From positions 67,847,591 to 67,911,590 of the forward strand of contig CM067298.1 of NCBI GenBank assembly GCA_034231615.1: a stretch of 64,000 bases of DNA. Direction: 5' to 3'. Origin of the DNA: Meghimatium bilineatum. Lineage: Eukaryota; Mollusca; Gastropoda; Stylommatophora; Philomycidae. Under the pieces are notes generated by a model. It had not been told where the DNA came from, ran no database searches, and saw only the letters and a list, made by a program, of their open reading frames with translations. This document shows, in pieces, positions 58,301-64,000 of this stretch (positions are counted from its first letter, which is position 1; the number at the start of each line of letters is the position of its first letter). Both the position numbers and the translations under genes were made by a program.

Positions 58301-61300
58301 TTTTATGTAAACTACAGCACCTCCATTCTTCACTGCACTAGTTGCTGATCCATCAGTATATACTTGTTTCCACACTTCTCTGGGGTACATATCTTCAATA
58401 ATATTGTATACTGTTGTTTTCTTTTGGAGAGTATTCAGTTCTATCATAGTGTAGTTGTTTATGACAATTCTGATAGTGACATTTTGATATTGCACCCACC
58501 CACGGAACTGGAAAAAGTGTTGGTGTTATTTCTTTTGTTATGTTTGGTATTTCTTCCTTATTTTCTCTGTGTAGTTTTTTGGATCGGTGAATAAAACTGC
58601 TTTTCAGACTTTCACTGAATCTTGTCTTCATTGTGTGTGCAGGCATATTCTTGTAATTTTCTGCATGGATCATGGTCTTAGTGTTCCGTCTGTATGGTAA
58701 GGGGGTGGTGCCTTTAATTTTTACAATGCATTTATAGAAGAGGTCTTGATGTCCTCTGTGATAAGGTAGAGTGCTTGATTTTGTACCTTGTCCAGAACTT
58801 GTAGATGGGAATTGACTCTGACATCCATGCTGTTGATCATATTCTAGTACTGATCTAATTGCACCTGTATATACCTTCTTTAAAGTTGCCTTAAAGGGCT
58901 TTAATCAATCTACACTTTCAGGTGGTGTGTTTACTAATCAAAGTTGATAATCCGCACATCAGCTGCAGTGGAAGATGATCAGCATGCCATGTTTTCTCAA
59001 TTTTGCTCTTCATGAGGATTTAGGCATCAAGAATATTATCCTCCCAGCCAATCCTTGAGAGTATCTGATGTTCGTCCGTCGTGATCGACAATGACCAAAA
59101 ACTCAACCATAATAATAATAACAGTAAATAATAAAAGTTAATAGTGCGTTTTTAAATGACTAGCAAGTCCAATGTGCGCACAAAATGTTCTTTTACAGAA
59201 TTGACAACAATAGAGGGTATCTATGTGAGGTTGAGATGTATTTTCTTTTCTACGTGTCCGCTTCTGTCTTGCAGTATCTTGTCTGAATTCTTCCACCACT
59301 AGTGCTCCTGTTCTAATGCTGTAACGCCATGCTGTTCTATCCTGAGCGAGGCTCTCCCAAGCGCCTACGTCAATGTTAAGATGTTTCAAGGATGACTTGA
59401 GCGTGTCTTTGAAGTGCTTTTTCTGTCCACCAGCTTTTCGAAATCCTGCCTTGAGTGCTCCATAATATATTTGTTTTGGCAAACGCGAGTTCTCCATACG
59501 CACTAGATGGCCTGCCCAGCGTGCTTGTGCCGTCATAAGTATTGTGTGGATGCTTATTGAGGTTGATTTTCCCAAGACCTCGTAGTCTGATACTTTGTCC
59601 CACCAATGGATGTTTAGTAATTTACGTAGGCAGGTAAGATGGAAATGATTTAATTTTCTTGCATGTCTAGCATACACTGTCCATGTTTCGCAGGCGTATA
59701 GTAGGGTTTGTATAACAGCAGCATGATATACTTGTAGTTTGGTGGTTGTTCTTACACCTCTTCTGTCCCATACATTGTTGCGTAATCTGCCAAATACAGC
59801 ACTAGCTTTTGCCAGTCTATTGTTAATTTCCACATCAATCTTGACATCGCGCGAGAGAGTGCTTCCAAGGTAAGTAAAATTGTCGACTACCTGCAGTTTT
59901 CCTGATTGATGATGATGGAAGTAGTAGTATGTTGGCTATTTGATGTTGCTTGGTGCATGACTTCTGTTTTTTTGGTGTTAATAGTGAGACCAAAGTTGTT
60001 TAACCTGAGAGTATCTAAAGAGTATCTAAAGGATGAAGAATTAGATGCGATGTTTTCTAAAGGGTCAAAGTGACCCAAAGCCATGTTGAAGGGGATGTGT
60101 CAGGCCAAAAGGCACAGATATCGCAGCAATGCTGTAAACCACGAGACAACACATTCTGTTCTCTGGACCACATCCTGTGAATCTGCAGAAGTTTGAGAAT
60201 GAACGTAGAAGACAAGATGTGGGCCTCAAAATTCCTCAGCTGATTGAAACATCTTTTCATCTGAGTCAAAATCTACCTTAAAAGATAATAAGTAAATAAA
60301 GATCAATTATTAACACAAAAATGTAGACATTCATGGTATTTCTAAGAATATACATCACCTTCAGTCCTATACTCGACAGTAACAATGACGTAATGCCTTT
60401 CATGCCATCATATGCCAGACTACTATGACAAAGATCCTTTGGTCCTGCTAGAAGGTCTTTCACCTTGTTACACAAAGAATAATACATAGTTATTGCAAAT
60501 ATACAGTGAAACCGGTTGATAAGAAATAAAAAAATGCCTTACTAACAGGCAAACATTTAACTATTTTAAAGATGAAATGAATGTCACAATTGTTCATAAA
60601 TTACATTGATATGCACAACTTCTAGGTCACCTTCTTAATTGAAGCAAAAATAGTCTTACATGTTTTACATGTCCAAGACCGCCATCATGAGTGAATGTAG
60701 ACTGCACAGCACTATCAATACAGAAATAGTACTGCATAGAATCCAGACCAATGTGGCATAATAGAAATAAAGAGGTTGACCTCCTAGTAAGAAATTTCAG
60801 TGATGATTCATAATCTAAAACTATGAAAAGCAGAAGTTAAGAAACTGTGGAAGCAGACATACTGCTGAAGCTACCACTAAATGTTATACAAAGAACAAAG
60901 GACTATGAACAGGACACAACAGAGAAATCATATGTACAGGAATGTTATATTTGGCTAGACAGATTTGTGGACTGAGCCAATAAACTCCCAACACATCTTT
61001 CGTGCATGTCATGCTTATGGAAAAACAAAGAAAGAAAATATATATTTTAGAGGCTATTTCTGCACACGAGATTGGGTTCATGAATAACCTGAAACAAATT
61101 TTACATTTCAATTTAAGCGATTGGTTTAGTGATCTGAGCACTGATAGAATACTGAAGATTTAACAATTAGAATTAAAGTTCTTTGAAAAATTGAAAGATT
61201 TGTTGATTGATTAGGTTGATTATCGTCTTTCCACACCATACAAGCCCATAAGTGTTCACATCTCTGCTTCAATAAATATCTAAGGACGTAGTAACTGATG

Positions 61301-62203
61301 GTTCTGTGTTGGTTGAATCTTCTTTGTTAAATTTTTGTTGTAGTCCCTCTGAGCGTAGCTATTCTCACTCCCAATGTATGCATTATTAATACTGACTCAT
61401 ACTCATTGAAAAAATAAAACAGAAGAACAATACTAAGAGAAAGTAAAACAACCAATATTCATACTGTTCAAGAACTGCACAGAATAGCTTTGAACAGACA
61501 GAATTGGAGAGATCTGACCTCTGCCCTAACTTCAGCGCAAAAGGAAAATGAATGAATGAATGAATACTCATTGACCTCAAGATCTTTTGCCTTAAATAGA
61601 GCATTGAGTATGTCTGCTCTGTCCATAGATTGACCATCTGTTATGGTAGCAGAACCAGTCAACTTGTCGCCTTGCTCATCTCTCTCCAAACCTGTGTCTG
61701 GAGACAAAAATGAAAGTGAGTTTGTGCATTGAGGCCATATTCTTAGTCCCTTCAAATAACTCCACCCATAACATTTAAAGACTTGTTTTATTATATAATC
61801 ATCTCCTAGTTTGTTATTTCATAAGTTTATCCTCAAACTGTAGTTTCAATAATCAGCTTCCTACACACTTTTCTTCCAGTAAATAATCAGCTTCTTCTAG
61901 AATGAATTTTTTCCGATGTTAACCTGGGAATCATTGTTTCCAAAAGTTGCAGCAATGCACAAAACATATTCTAAACCGTTAACATATTTGTAAAATTTAA
62001 TACATGAAAAATACCAGCAGTATTATTTATCAAGCAAGCTTACACAGTATCAACTACTCACCTTTGTTTTATCTTGTGCTTTAATAATTAGTATACTTTC
62101 TCCAGATGTATCAATGCCAGCTCGACCAGCTCGCCCTATCATTTGTTTGTATTGGCTGTGTTTGATAAAACTTGTTCCAACATAGGGACTCCGTAATATT
62201 ACC
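43175..62203 (-). CDS. HELQ: HELQ, POLQ-like DNA helicase, C-terminal half (8 exons; N-terminus outside window)
   Basis: Ski2-type 3'-5' SF2 DNA helicase acting in the nucleus in fork restart and double-strand-break/crosslink repair. Exons: 62062-62203, 60359-60463, 56587-56806, 55758-55909, 52315-52413, 50852-51025, 47011-47124 and 43175-43321, joined in frame by GT-AG introns. They encode helicase motif VI ([13 protein letters not shown]), then the winged-helix and ratchet regions ([47 protein letters not shown]) and the helix-hairpin-helix end ([30 protein letters not shown]). The similarity to vertebrate HELQ is collinear, and it favours HELQ over POLQ because no polymerase domain follows. 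The stop at 43175 is followed about 25 bases later by AATAAA (43147-43152). The end is some 40 residues shorter than human HELQ as I recall it. Motifs I-V must lie beyond 64000. Confidence 0.95.
43480..43765 (-). mobile_element. RTE-like LINE 3' fragment
   Basis: Same terminal region as 22744-23040 and 63560-63790 (CTGTAACCTGTCCATC on the plus strand, and CAAGTGAGGACTTCAATAAG against CAAGTAAGGTCTTCAATAAG). Confidence 0.7.
43985..44700 (+). mobile_element. RNase H LINE fragment (element A family)
   Basis: Plus strand: [20 protein letters not shown] (RNase H strand 1), [15 protein letters not shown], then in another frame VQREITGN, and [20 protein letters not shown] with [16 protein letters not shown]. 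Parallel to the tail of 24023-28182. Stops present. Confidence 0.75.
44723..44838 (+). mobile_element. LINE 3' sequence fused to a class 1 SINE 3' end
   Basis: 44725-44785 matches 39318-39375 inverted. 44795-44838 reads CCTGCTAATTTGCAGGAGTT and GAGAACGAACACAGAAGAAG, the SINE end. Confidence 0.55.
44840..45235. other. Intronic sequence, nothing recognised
   Basis: Inside the last HELQ intron; AT-rich. Confidence 0.4.
45240..45530 (+). mobile_element. LINE E C-terminal fragment
   Basis: One frame reads [20 protein letters not shown], a C-terminal block also hinted at near 37600. Other frames give only chance ORFs. Confidence 0.5.
45730..46860 (-). mobile_element. RTE-like LINE fragment, split by a SINE
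   Basis: The minus strand encodes [20 protein letters not shown] (RT motif C, FADD altered to FADY) near 46780, further RT thumb, and C-terminal [20 protein letters not shown] near 45840. Interrupted at 46102-46383. Confidence 0.75.
46102..46383 (-). mobile_element. Class 1 SINE, full length with target-site duplication
   Basis: 282 bp flanked by the perfect 12-bp GCCAAGGGCCAT (46090-46101, 46384-46395). The minus strand starts GCCTGTGTGTTGCCTGGGCC and ends GAGAACGAACACAGAAGAAG(AAG)n. The paralogous LINE at 1-430 lacks it. Confidence 0.93.
47011..47124 (-). CDS. HELQ: HELQ exon (ratchet end)
   Basis: 38 codons: [48 protein letters not shown] is conserved. Acceptor TTGCAG, donor CTG|GTAAGA. 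Confidence 0.96.
47216..47833 (+). mobile_element. 5'-truncated RNase H LINE with open frame and target-site duplication
   Basis: Flanked by AGTTTTAGATTT (47204-47215) and AGTTCTAGATTT (47834-47845). A 188-codon open frame carries [20 protein letters not shown] (RNase H end), [20 protein letters not shown] and [20 protein letters not shown] (Cys/His tail). It ends GAACGATGAAGAAGAAG. The lack of stops suggests a young insertion in a HELQ intron. Confidence 0.88.
47890..48045 (+). mobile_element. Class 2 SINE, diverged
   Basis: ATCGGGTGTGTTGGGTAATT, AAACAAATAAAACTGTGACA, TACATCCTGCTGAAAATCTA and GAGTTTGATAATGAACAT follow the class 2 order. Confidence 0.7.
48085..48310 (+). mobile_element. LINE F C-terminal remnant
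   Basis: GATAAAGTTATTATTGAAGA and AAGAGAAAAAGAGGAAGACC parallel 37840-37980. No open frame. Confidence 0.45.
48311..48744. other. Intronic sequence with an unnamed dispersed repeat
   Basis: 48475-48600 resembles 35700-35830. Otherwise unrecognised. Confidence 0.4.
48745..49126. mobile_element. Fold-back element with ~55-bp inverted arms
   Basis: 48745-48799 and 49072-49126 are inverted copies with about 4 mismatches in 50 compared. The interior holds a 25-bp tandem repeat and a sequence (49005-49050) matching the right end of the TTAA element at 13340-13842. Probably composite. Confidence 0.65.
48827..48901. repeat. 25-bp tandem repeat, 3 copies
   Basis: Unit AAAAATTCTTTCATACAATT plus GTATC, each containing the palindrome ATACAATTGTAT. 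Confidence 0.92.
49127..49845. other. Intronic sequence, nothing recognised
   Basis: Inside a HELQ intron. Short ORFs without domains. Confidence 0.4.
49850..50515 (-). mobile_element. LINE element C family, 3' part
   Basis: Minus strand: [60 protein letters not shown], then C-terminal [10 protein letters not shown] and a frame ending RHGT with GATGATGATGA tail. The first ORF parallels 29932 onward in element C. Confidence 0.85.
50545..50645 (+). mobile_element. LINE 3' fragment
   Basis: [19 protein letters not shown] and stop, the same terminus as the LINE at 20640-21425. Confidence 0.6.
50852..51025 (-). CDS. HELQ: HELQ exon (ratchet domain)
   Basis: 58 codons: [47 protein letters not shown]. 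The PRG..QNLL...A.F.S.V.HFC block is a strong HELQ match. Donor AAG|GTAAAT. Confidence 0.96.
51310..51770 (+). mobile_element. LINE basic-tail remnants around a class 2 SINE
   Basis: The GGTATGGTGGA(A/G)GGGG..AAGACAAG(A/G) block occurs both before (51328) and after (51640) the SINE. The second part ends with an [16 protein letters not shown] LINE terminus. Confidence 0.5.
51402..51556 (+). mobile_element. Class 2 SINE
   Basis: GCAGAAGACGGATGTGTTGG, GAAATAAAACAGCAACACAT, CTGGAAATCTTGTAGGACCA, GAGAATGAACGCTGAAGAAG. Flanks (TTTGTAAA / TTTATAAA) are only suggestive of a duplication. Confidence 0.85.
52020..52275 (+). mobile_element. Class 1 SINE, diverged
   Basis: GTTGTTGGGCTCGAAAAGGG, GAAGTCGTATATCTCAGGCA and GAAATTTGAGAATGATCAAAG follow the class 1 order. 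Confidence 0.75.
52315..52413 (-). CDS. HELQ: HELQ exon (ratchet domain)
   Basis: 33 codons: [33 protein letters not shown]. The GVSES.IG.KA.G block is conserved. Acceptor CTCTAG, donor AAG|GTGAAA. Confidence 0.93.
52725..53150 (+). mobile_element. Class 1 SINE, diverged, split by a class 2 SINE
   Basis: Head (AGGGAAGCAAAGAATAGCAA) and 5' half before 52821, core and tail (CATGCTGAAGATAGATATGT ... GAGTTTGAGAATGATGCACA) after 52993. Confidence 0.85.
52822..52978 (+). mobile_element. Class 2 SINE nested in a class 1 SINE, with target-site duplication
   Basis: 157 bp flanked by the perfect 15-bp GAAATGGGGCTGTCC (52807-52821, 52979-52993). Starts CCGCCGAATATGGATGTGTC, has AGGCCATTGGCGCAAATAAA, the inverted repeat CTGCTGGAAATCT/AGAGAGATCCAGC enclosing TAGTAGGAC/GTCCTGCTA, and ends GAACGCTGAAGAAGAA. 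Confidence 0.93.
53151..53768. other. Intronic sequence, nothing recognised
   Basis: Between the SINE pair and the mariner element. Confidence 0.4.
53771..55110 (-). mobile_element. Mariner DNA transposon with perfect terminal inverted repeats
   Basis: 1340 bp bounded by TA at 53769-53770 and 55111-55112. The first 31 bases (CGAGGCGTGTTCAAATGAAA...) are repeated exactly inverted at 55080-55110. It carries a mariner transposase gene on the minus strand. Perfect termini and a long open frame indicate a recent insertion into a HELQ intron. Confidence 0.96.
53936..54973 (-). pseudogene. Mariner transposase, frameshifted near the C-terminus
   Basis: 345 codons, beginning [20 protein letters not shown] (an internal Met at 54949 is an alternative start). 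N-terminal paired helix-turn-helix region ([20 protein letters not shown]), [14 protein letters not shown] linker, and catalytic triad D ([11 protein letters not shown]), D (LHDNARPH), D ([13 protein letters not shown]) with 34 residues between the last two, i.e. the mariner DD34D. After FNSDAD the frame is lost; the correct C-terminus ([20 protein letters not shown]) continues in another frame. A small deletion near 54000-54005 is inferred, so this copy is probably inactive. Confidence 0.93.
55113..55465. other. Intronic sequence, nothing recognised
   Basis: AT-rich HELQ intron sequence. Confidence 0.4.
55470..55735 (+). mobile_element. Class 1 SINE, diverged
   Basis: AGAGCCTGAAAGGAAAGCAA head, CATACTGAAGTCAGG core, and AAATTGAGAATGAATGCAAAG tail with (GAA)n. 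Confidence 0.75.
55758..55909 (-). CDS. HELQ: HELQ exon (ratchet domain start)
   Basis: 152 nt: [56 protein letters not shown] is characteristic of HELQ. Donor CAG|GTGGGT. Confidence 0.95.
56265..56500 (+). mobile_element. Class 1 SINE, strongly diverged
   Basis: CATAAGAGACAACTAAGGAG, CATACTGAAATTGGATGTAT, CAGACTGAAAGG, then a (TA)n expansion (56394-56406) and GAGAATTAATTCAGAAGAAC. Confidence 0.7.
56587..56806 (-). CDS. HELQ: HELQ exon (winged helix)
   Basis: 220 nt: [40 protein letters not shown], ending LGQATFK. Contains an S/D-rich loop. The LG.A.FKG junction spans the next intron. Confidence 0.93.
56820..57260. other. Intronic sequence, nothing recognised
   Basis: HELQ intron. No family recognised. 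Confidence 0.4.
57266..57423 (+). mobile_element. Class 2 SINE
   Basis: Starts TCCGCAGAAGACAGATGTAT at the same core position as 10690 and 52822. TGGTGCAAATAAAACTGCAA, CTGCTGGAAATATAATAGAA, GAGAATGAACGCTGAAGAAG. Confidence 0.85.
57590..58910 (-). mobile_element. RNase H LINE fragment (related to element A)
   Basis: Minus strand: RT thumb remnant, then [20 protein letters not shown] (RNase H strand 1), [17 protein letters not shown], decayed middle with IPLWNSRK, and a CGQTS..HILQDC-type Cys/His tail. Many stops. Confidence 0.75.
58915..60058 (-). mobile_element. LINE with C-terminal C2H2 zinc finger (element G)
   Basis: Open frame of 231 codons (59138-59833): [60 protein letters not shown], and a final zinc finger [21 protein letters not shown] (C-x2-C-x12-H-x3-H pattern). 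Upstream in another frame [12 protein letters not shown]. Its 3' region contains ATTGTCGATCACGACGGACG after a TTATTATTATTA run. 5' truncated; the RT catalytic motif is absent. Confidence 0.85.
60060..60213 (+). mobile_element. Class 1 SINE, 5' truncated
   Basis: GGGTCAAAGTGACCCAAAGC, GGATGTGTCAGGCCAAAAGG, CTCTGGACCACATCCTGTGA, GAGAATGAACGTAGAAGAC. Confidence 0.85.
60359..60463 (-). CDS. HELQ: HELQ exon (start of winged-helix region)
   Basis: 35 codons: [35 protein letters not shown]. Phase 0 at both ends; acceptor AACAAG, donor AAG|GTGATG. LSSIGLK matches the LSLIGLK block of HELQ. Confidence 0.9.
60680..61120 (+). mobile_element. RNase H LINE 3' remnant
   Basis: Nucleotide-level parallel of 47232-47798 (TACTGCA(T/G)(A/T)G(A/G)ATCC, GAGGTTGACCTCCTAGTAAG, GTGGACTGAGCCAATAAACT). 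Frame destroyed. Confidence 0.65.
61255..61715 (-). mobile_element. LINE E RNase H fragment, interrupted at 61410-61563
   Basis: Minus strand: [35 protein letters not shown], then after the insertion [17 protein letters not shown]. Same family as 36590-37620. Confidence 0.7.
61410..61563 (+). mobile_element. 154-bp 5'-truncated LINE insertion with (AATG)n tail
   Basis: Flanked by ATACTCATTGA (61399-61409 and 61564-61574). Plus strand encodes [20 protein letters not shown], a LINE C-terminal block, and ends GAATGAATGAATGA. Its removal restores the LINE E frame. Confidence 0.75.
61760..62060. other. Intronic sequence next to HELQ motif VI exon
   Basis: No element recognised. Confidence 0.4.
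62062..62203 (-). CDS. HELQ: HELQ exon with helicase motif VI
   Basis: [19 protein letters not shown] then [19 protein letters not shown]. The Q..GR.GR arginines contact ATP in SF2 helicases. Acceptor TTTTCAG, donor AAG|GTGAGT. Confidence 0.96.
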
Positions 62204-62224
62204 CTGAAAAATAAAATGGTTAGT

Positions 62225-62275
62225 ACCTATATGTTGTCAGGGCACAAAAGGGGATAACAAATAGCAACACTGCAA
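62225..62275 (+). mobile_element. Class 1 SINE head fragment
   Basis: TATGTTGTCAGGGCACAAAA, GGGGATAACAAATAGCAACA match the GTGTTGCCGGGGCCCGAAAGG / AGCAAAGAATAGCAACAC head. Confidence 0.6.
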
Positions 62276-62490
62276 CAGTGTTCCAGGTCAATTGCCACTG
62301 TGAAAGTCTCCTTCGGCTGGAATCCCACATAAACATCATATGCAAATGTAGTGGAATAATCACATCCCCTACCCATGCAGCAGCTTTCATAGGTATTAGG
62401 TAGGATGCGTTCAGTTTCAAAATGACACATTATCTTTCTTGCTATTATTTTTTTCAAAATAATTTGCCAAATACGTTTTGCAGGGTGATG

Positions 62491-63244
62491 ATATGGTAGC
62501 TACAGAGAAGCTTGTGATTCTTGCCATATTTATGAAATGGTAGCTACAGAGAAGCTTGTGATTCTTGCCATATTTATGATATGGTAGCTACAGAGAAGCT
62601 TGTGATTCTTGCCATATTTATGAAATGGTAGCTACAGAGAAGCTTGTGATTCTTGCCATATTTATGAAATGGTAGCTACAGAGAAGCTTGTGATTCTTGC
62701 CATATTTATGAAATGGTAGCTACAGAGAAGCTTGTGATTCTTGCCATATTTATGAAATGGTAGCTACAGAGAAGCTTGTGATTCTTGCCATATTTATGAA
62801 ATGGTAGCTACAGAGAAGCTTGTGATTCTTGCCATATTTATGATATGGTAGCTACAGAGAAGCTTGTGATTCTTGCCATATTTATGAAATGGTAGCTACA
62901 GAGAAGCTTGTGATTCTTGCCATATTTATGAAATGGTAGCTACAGAGAAGCTTGTGATTCTTGCCATATTTATGAAATGGTAGCTACAGAGAAGCTTGTG
63001 ATTCTTGCCATATTTATGATATGGTAGCTACAGAGAAGCTTGTGATTCTTGCCATATTTATGATATGGTAGCTACAGAGAAGCTTGTGATTCTTGCCATA
63101 TTTATGATATGGTAGTTACAGAGAAGCTTGTGATTCTTGCCATATTTATGATATTGTAGCTACAGAGAAGCTTGTGATTCTTGCCATATTTATGATATGG
63201 TAGCTACAGAGAAGCTTGTGATTCTTGCCATATTTATGAAATGG
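62491..63244. repeat. 44-bp minisatellite, 17 copies
   Basis: Unit (AT/AA)ATGGTAGCTACAGAGAAGC + TTGTGATTCTTGCCATATTT + ATG, head to tail from 62491 with exact 44-bp register. Units differ almost only at the second base (A or T); single changes occur at 63114 and 63154. Lies upstream of the first visible HELQ exon, presumably in an intron. Confidence 0.97.
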
Positions 63245-63555
63245 TCGCTAGTGGCTGTGGAGACAATCCTTTGTTACTGCTGCATTTTGTATGCTGGTAT
63301 TTAATGCCTCAATATATTTTTAATACCACTTCATCGAACTGCTAAATGTGGTGATATTGTCATGTCTGCTTATTACACAATATTTATGAATAACAGAATT
63401 ACCTGTACAGAATATGAAGAACACAAAATACTAACATATGACATACAGAAATGCGTTCAAGTAATTATTAAACAAGTAATTGATAATCAAAACAAGTAAC
63501 AATTATAATAACTGGAAAAACAATAATGTATTATTATTATTATTAAGTGCCGTCT
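63245..63555. other. Sequence between minisatellite and LINE, nothing recognised
   Basis: AT-rich, with a short ATTATTATT run at its end. Confidence 0.4.
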
Positions 63556-63559
63556 CCGC

Positions 63560-64000
63560 AATGAATGTTGGCTGCAACTATCTCCAACATCTCCTGTCTC
63601 TTGTCTTGGTGGTGCACTCTTGCTAGACTGTAACCTGTCCATCATGTAATGTTACTCTTCCATTTGTATCTCTGCCTACCTCTTGCTCGCTTCCCTTTGA
63701 CTTTACCCTCAAGTAAGGTCTTCAATAAGGTGTCATGTCTTTTAATGTGTCCAAAGTATTTTATTTGCTTGATCTTTATTTCTCTTAGTAGTTCTTTCTT
63801 CATATTAAGTGTCTTTAGCACCTCTTTATTTGTTTTCTTCTCTTTCCATGATGTTCTCCCTATTCTTCTATATACCCACATCTTATAGGCATCAATTTTG
63901 TCTTCTAATTGTTTATTTAGTGTCCATGTTTCTGAGCCATACATTAATATGGAATAGATGTAGCATTTTATAATTCTCATTTTTAACTTGTTTGTAATTT
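63560..64000 (-). mobile_element. RTE-like LINE fragment running off the window
   Basis: 112-codon open frame on the minus strand: YIYSILMYGSETWTLNKQLE, KMWVYRRIGRTSWKEKKTNK, YFGHIKRHDTLLKTLLEGKV, KGKRARGRQRYKWKSNIT. Best copy of the family also at 22744 and 43480. Confidence 0.85.

Noticed and set aside
62491..63244. CRISPR-like array
   Set aside because: 44-bp units are directly adjacent with no unique spacers.
1..64000. Endogenous retrovirus or LTR retrotransposon
   Set aside because: No long direct terminal repeats, primer-binding site, protease, integrase or envelope frame was found; all polymerases seen are non-LTR type.

Overview
This is a stretch of an animal nuclear genome. It is AT-rich, intron-rich and dominated by transposable elements. 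There are no bacterial operons and no CRISPR array. Two conserved eukaryotic replication/repair genes can be assembled exon by exon on the minus strand, with GT-AG introns. One is a complete TIPIN (TIMELESS-interacting protein; seven coding exons between 507 and 19045, 272 residues). The other is the 3' half of HELQ (POLQ-like DNA helicase; eight exons between 43175 and 62203, with the N-terminal helicase core beyond the right edge). Large repeat-filled introns, a mariner element, RTE and RNase H-bearing LINEs and a decayed copy of a zinc-binding protein family I associate with arthropods suggest an invertebrate, probably an arthropod. The species cannot be fixed from the sequence.

Layout. 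1-430: LINE remnant. 507-19045: TIPIN, whose introns hold LINE and SINE remnants, an internally deleted zinc-binding protein gene (3707-4606), a long hairpin insertion, a TTAA-flanked element inside a LINE (13340-13842) and a nearly intact full-length RTE retrotransposon (15029-18081). 19046-43174: intergenic DNA made mostly of nested LINEs. The clearest case is an RTE-like LINE (from 23811) split by a 4.2 kb RNase H LINE (24023-28182), by a SINE (28324-28603) and by an antisense LINE (30021-31075). The interval also holds a tRNA-derived SINE, a possible MITE (32154-32453), a GC-richer block with 106-bp repeats (39.4-40.6 kb) and two 31-bp minisatellite arrays. 43175-62203: HELQ exons, with introns carrying many SINEs, LINEs, a mariner transposon with perfect inverted termini (53771-55110), a fold-back element and, upstream of the first visible exon, a 17-copy 44-bp minisatellite.

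The most unusual signal is a set of short retroposons found on both strands through the window. At least three families (about 280, 155 and 130 bp, several copies with target-site duplications) share a core of about 60 nt, containing a small hairpin whose stem is kept while its loop changes, but differ in 5' heads and 3' tails. Two families end in the same GAACGCAGAAGAAGAAG-type tail as the RNase H LINE, and a core-like segment lies in that LINE's 5' leader. This suggests a modular SINE system built from and moved by this LINE. TIPIN acts in the fork protection complex and HELQ in fork and double-strand-break repair; they lie in the same orientation about 24 kb apart, but the spacing argues against co-transcription.
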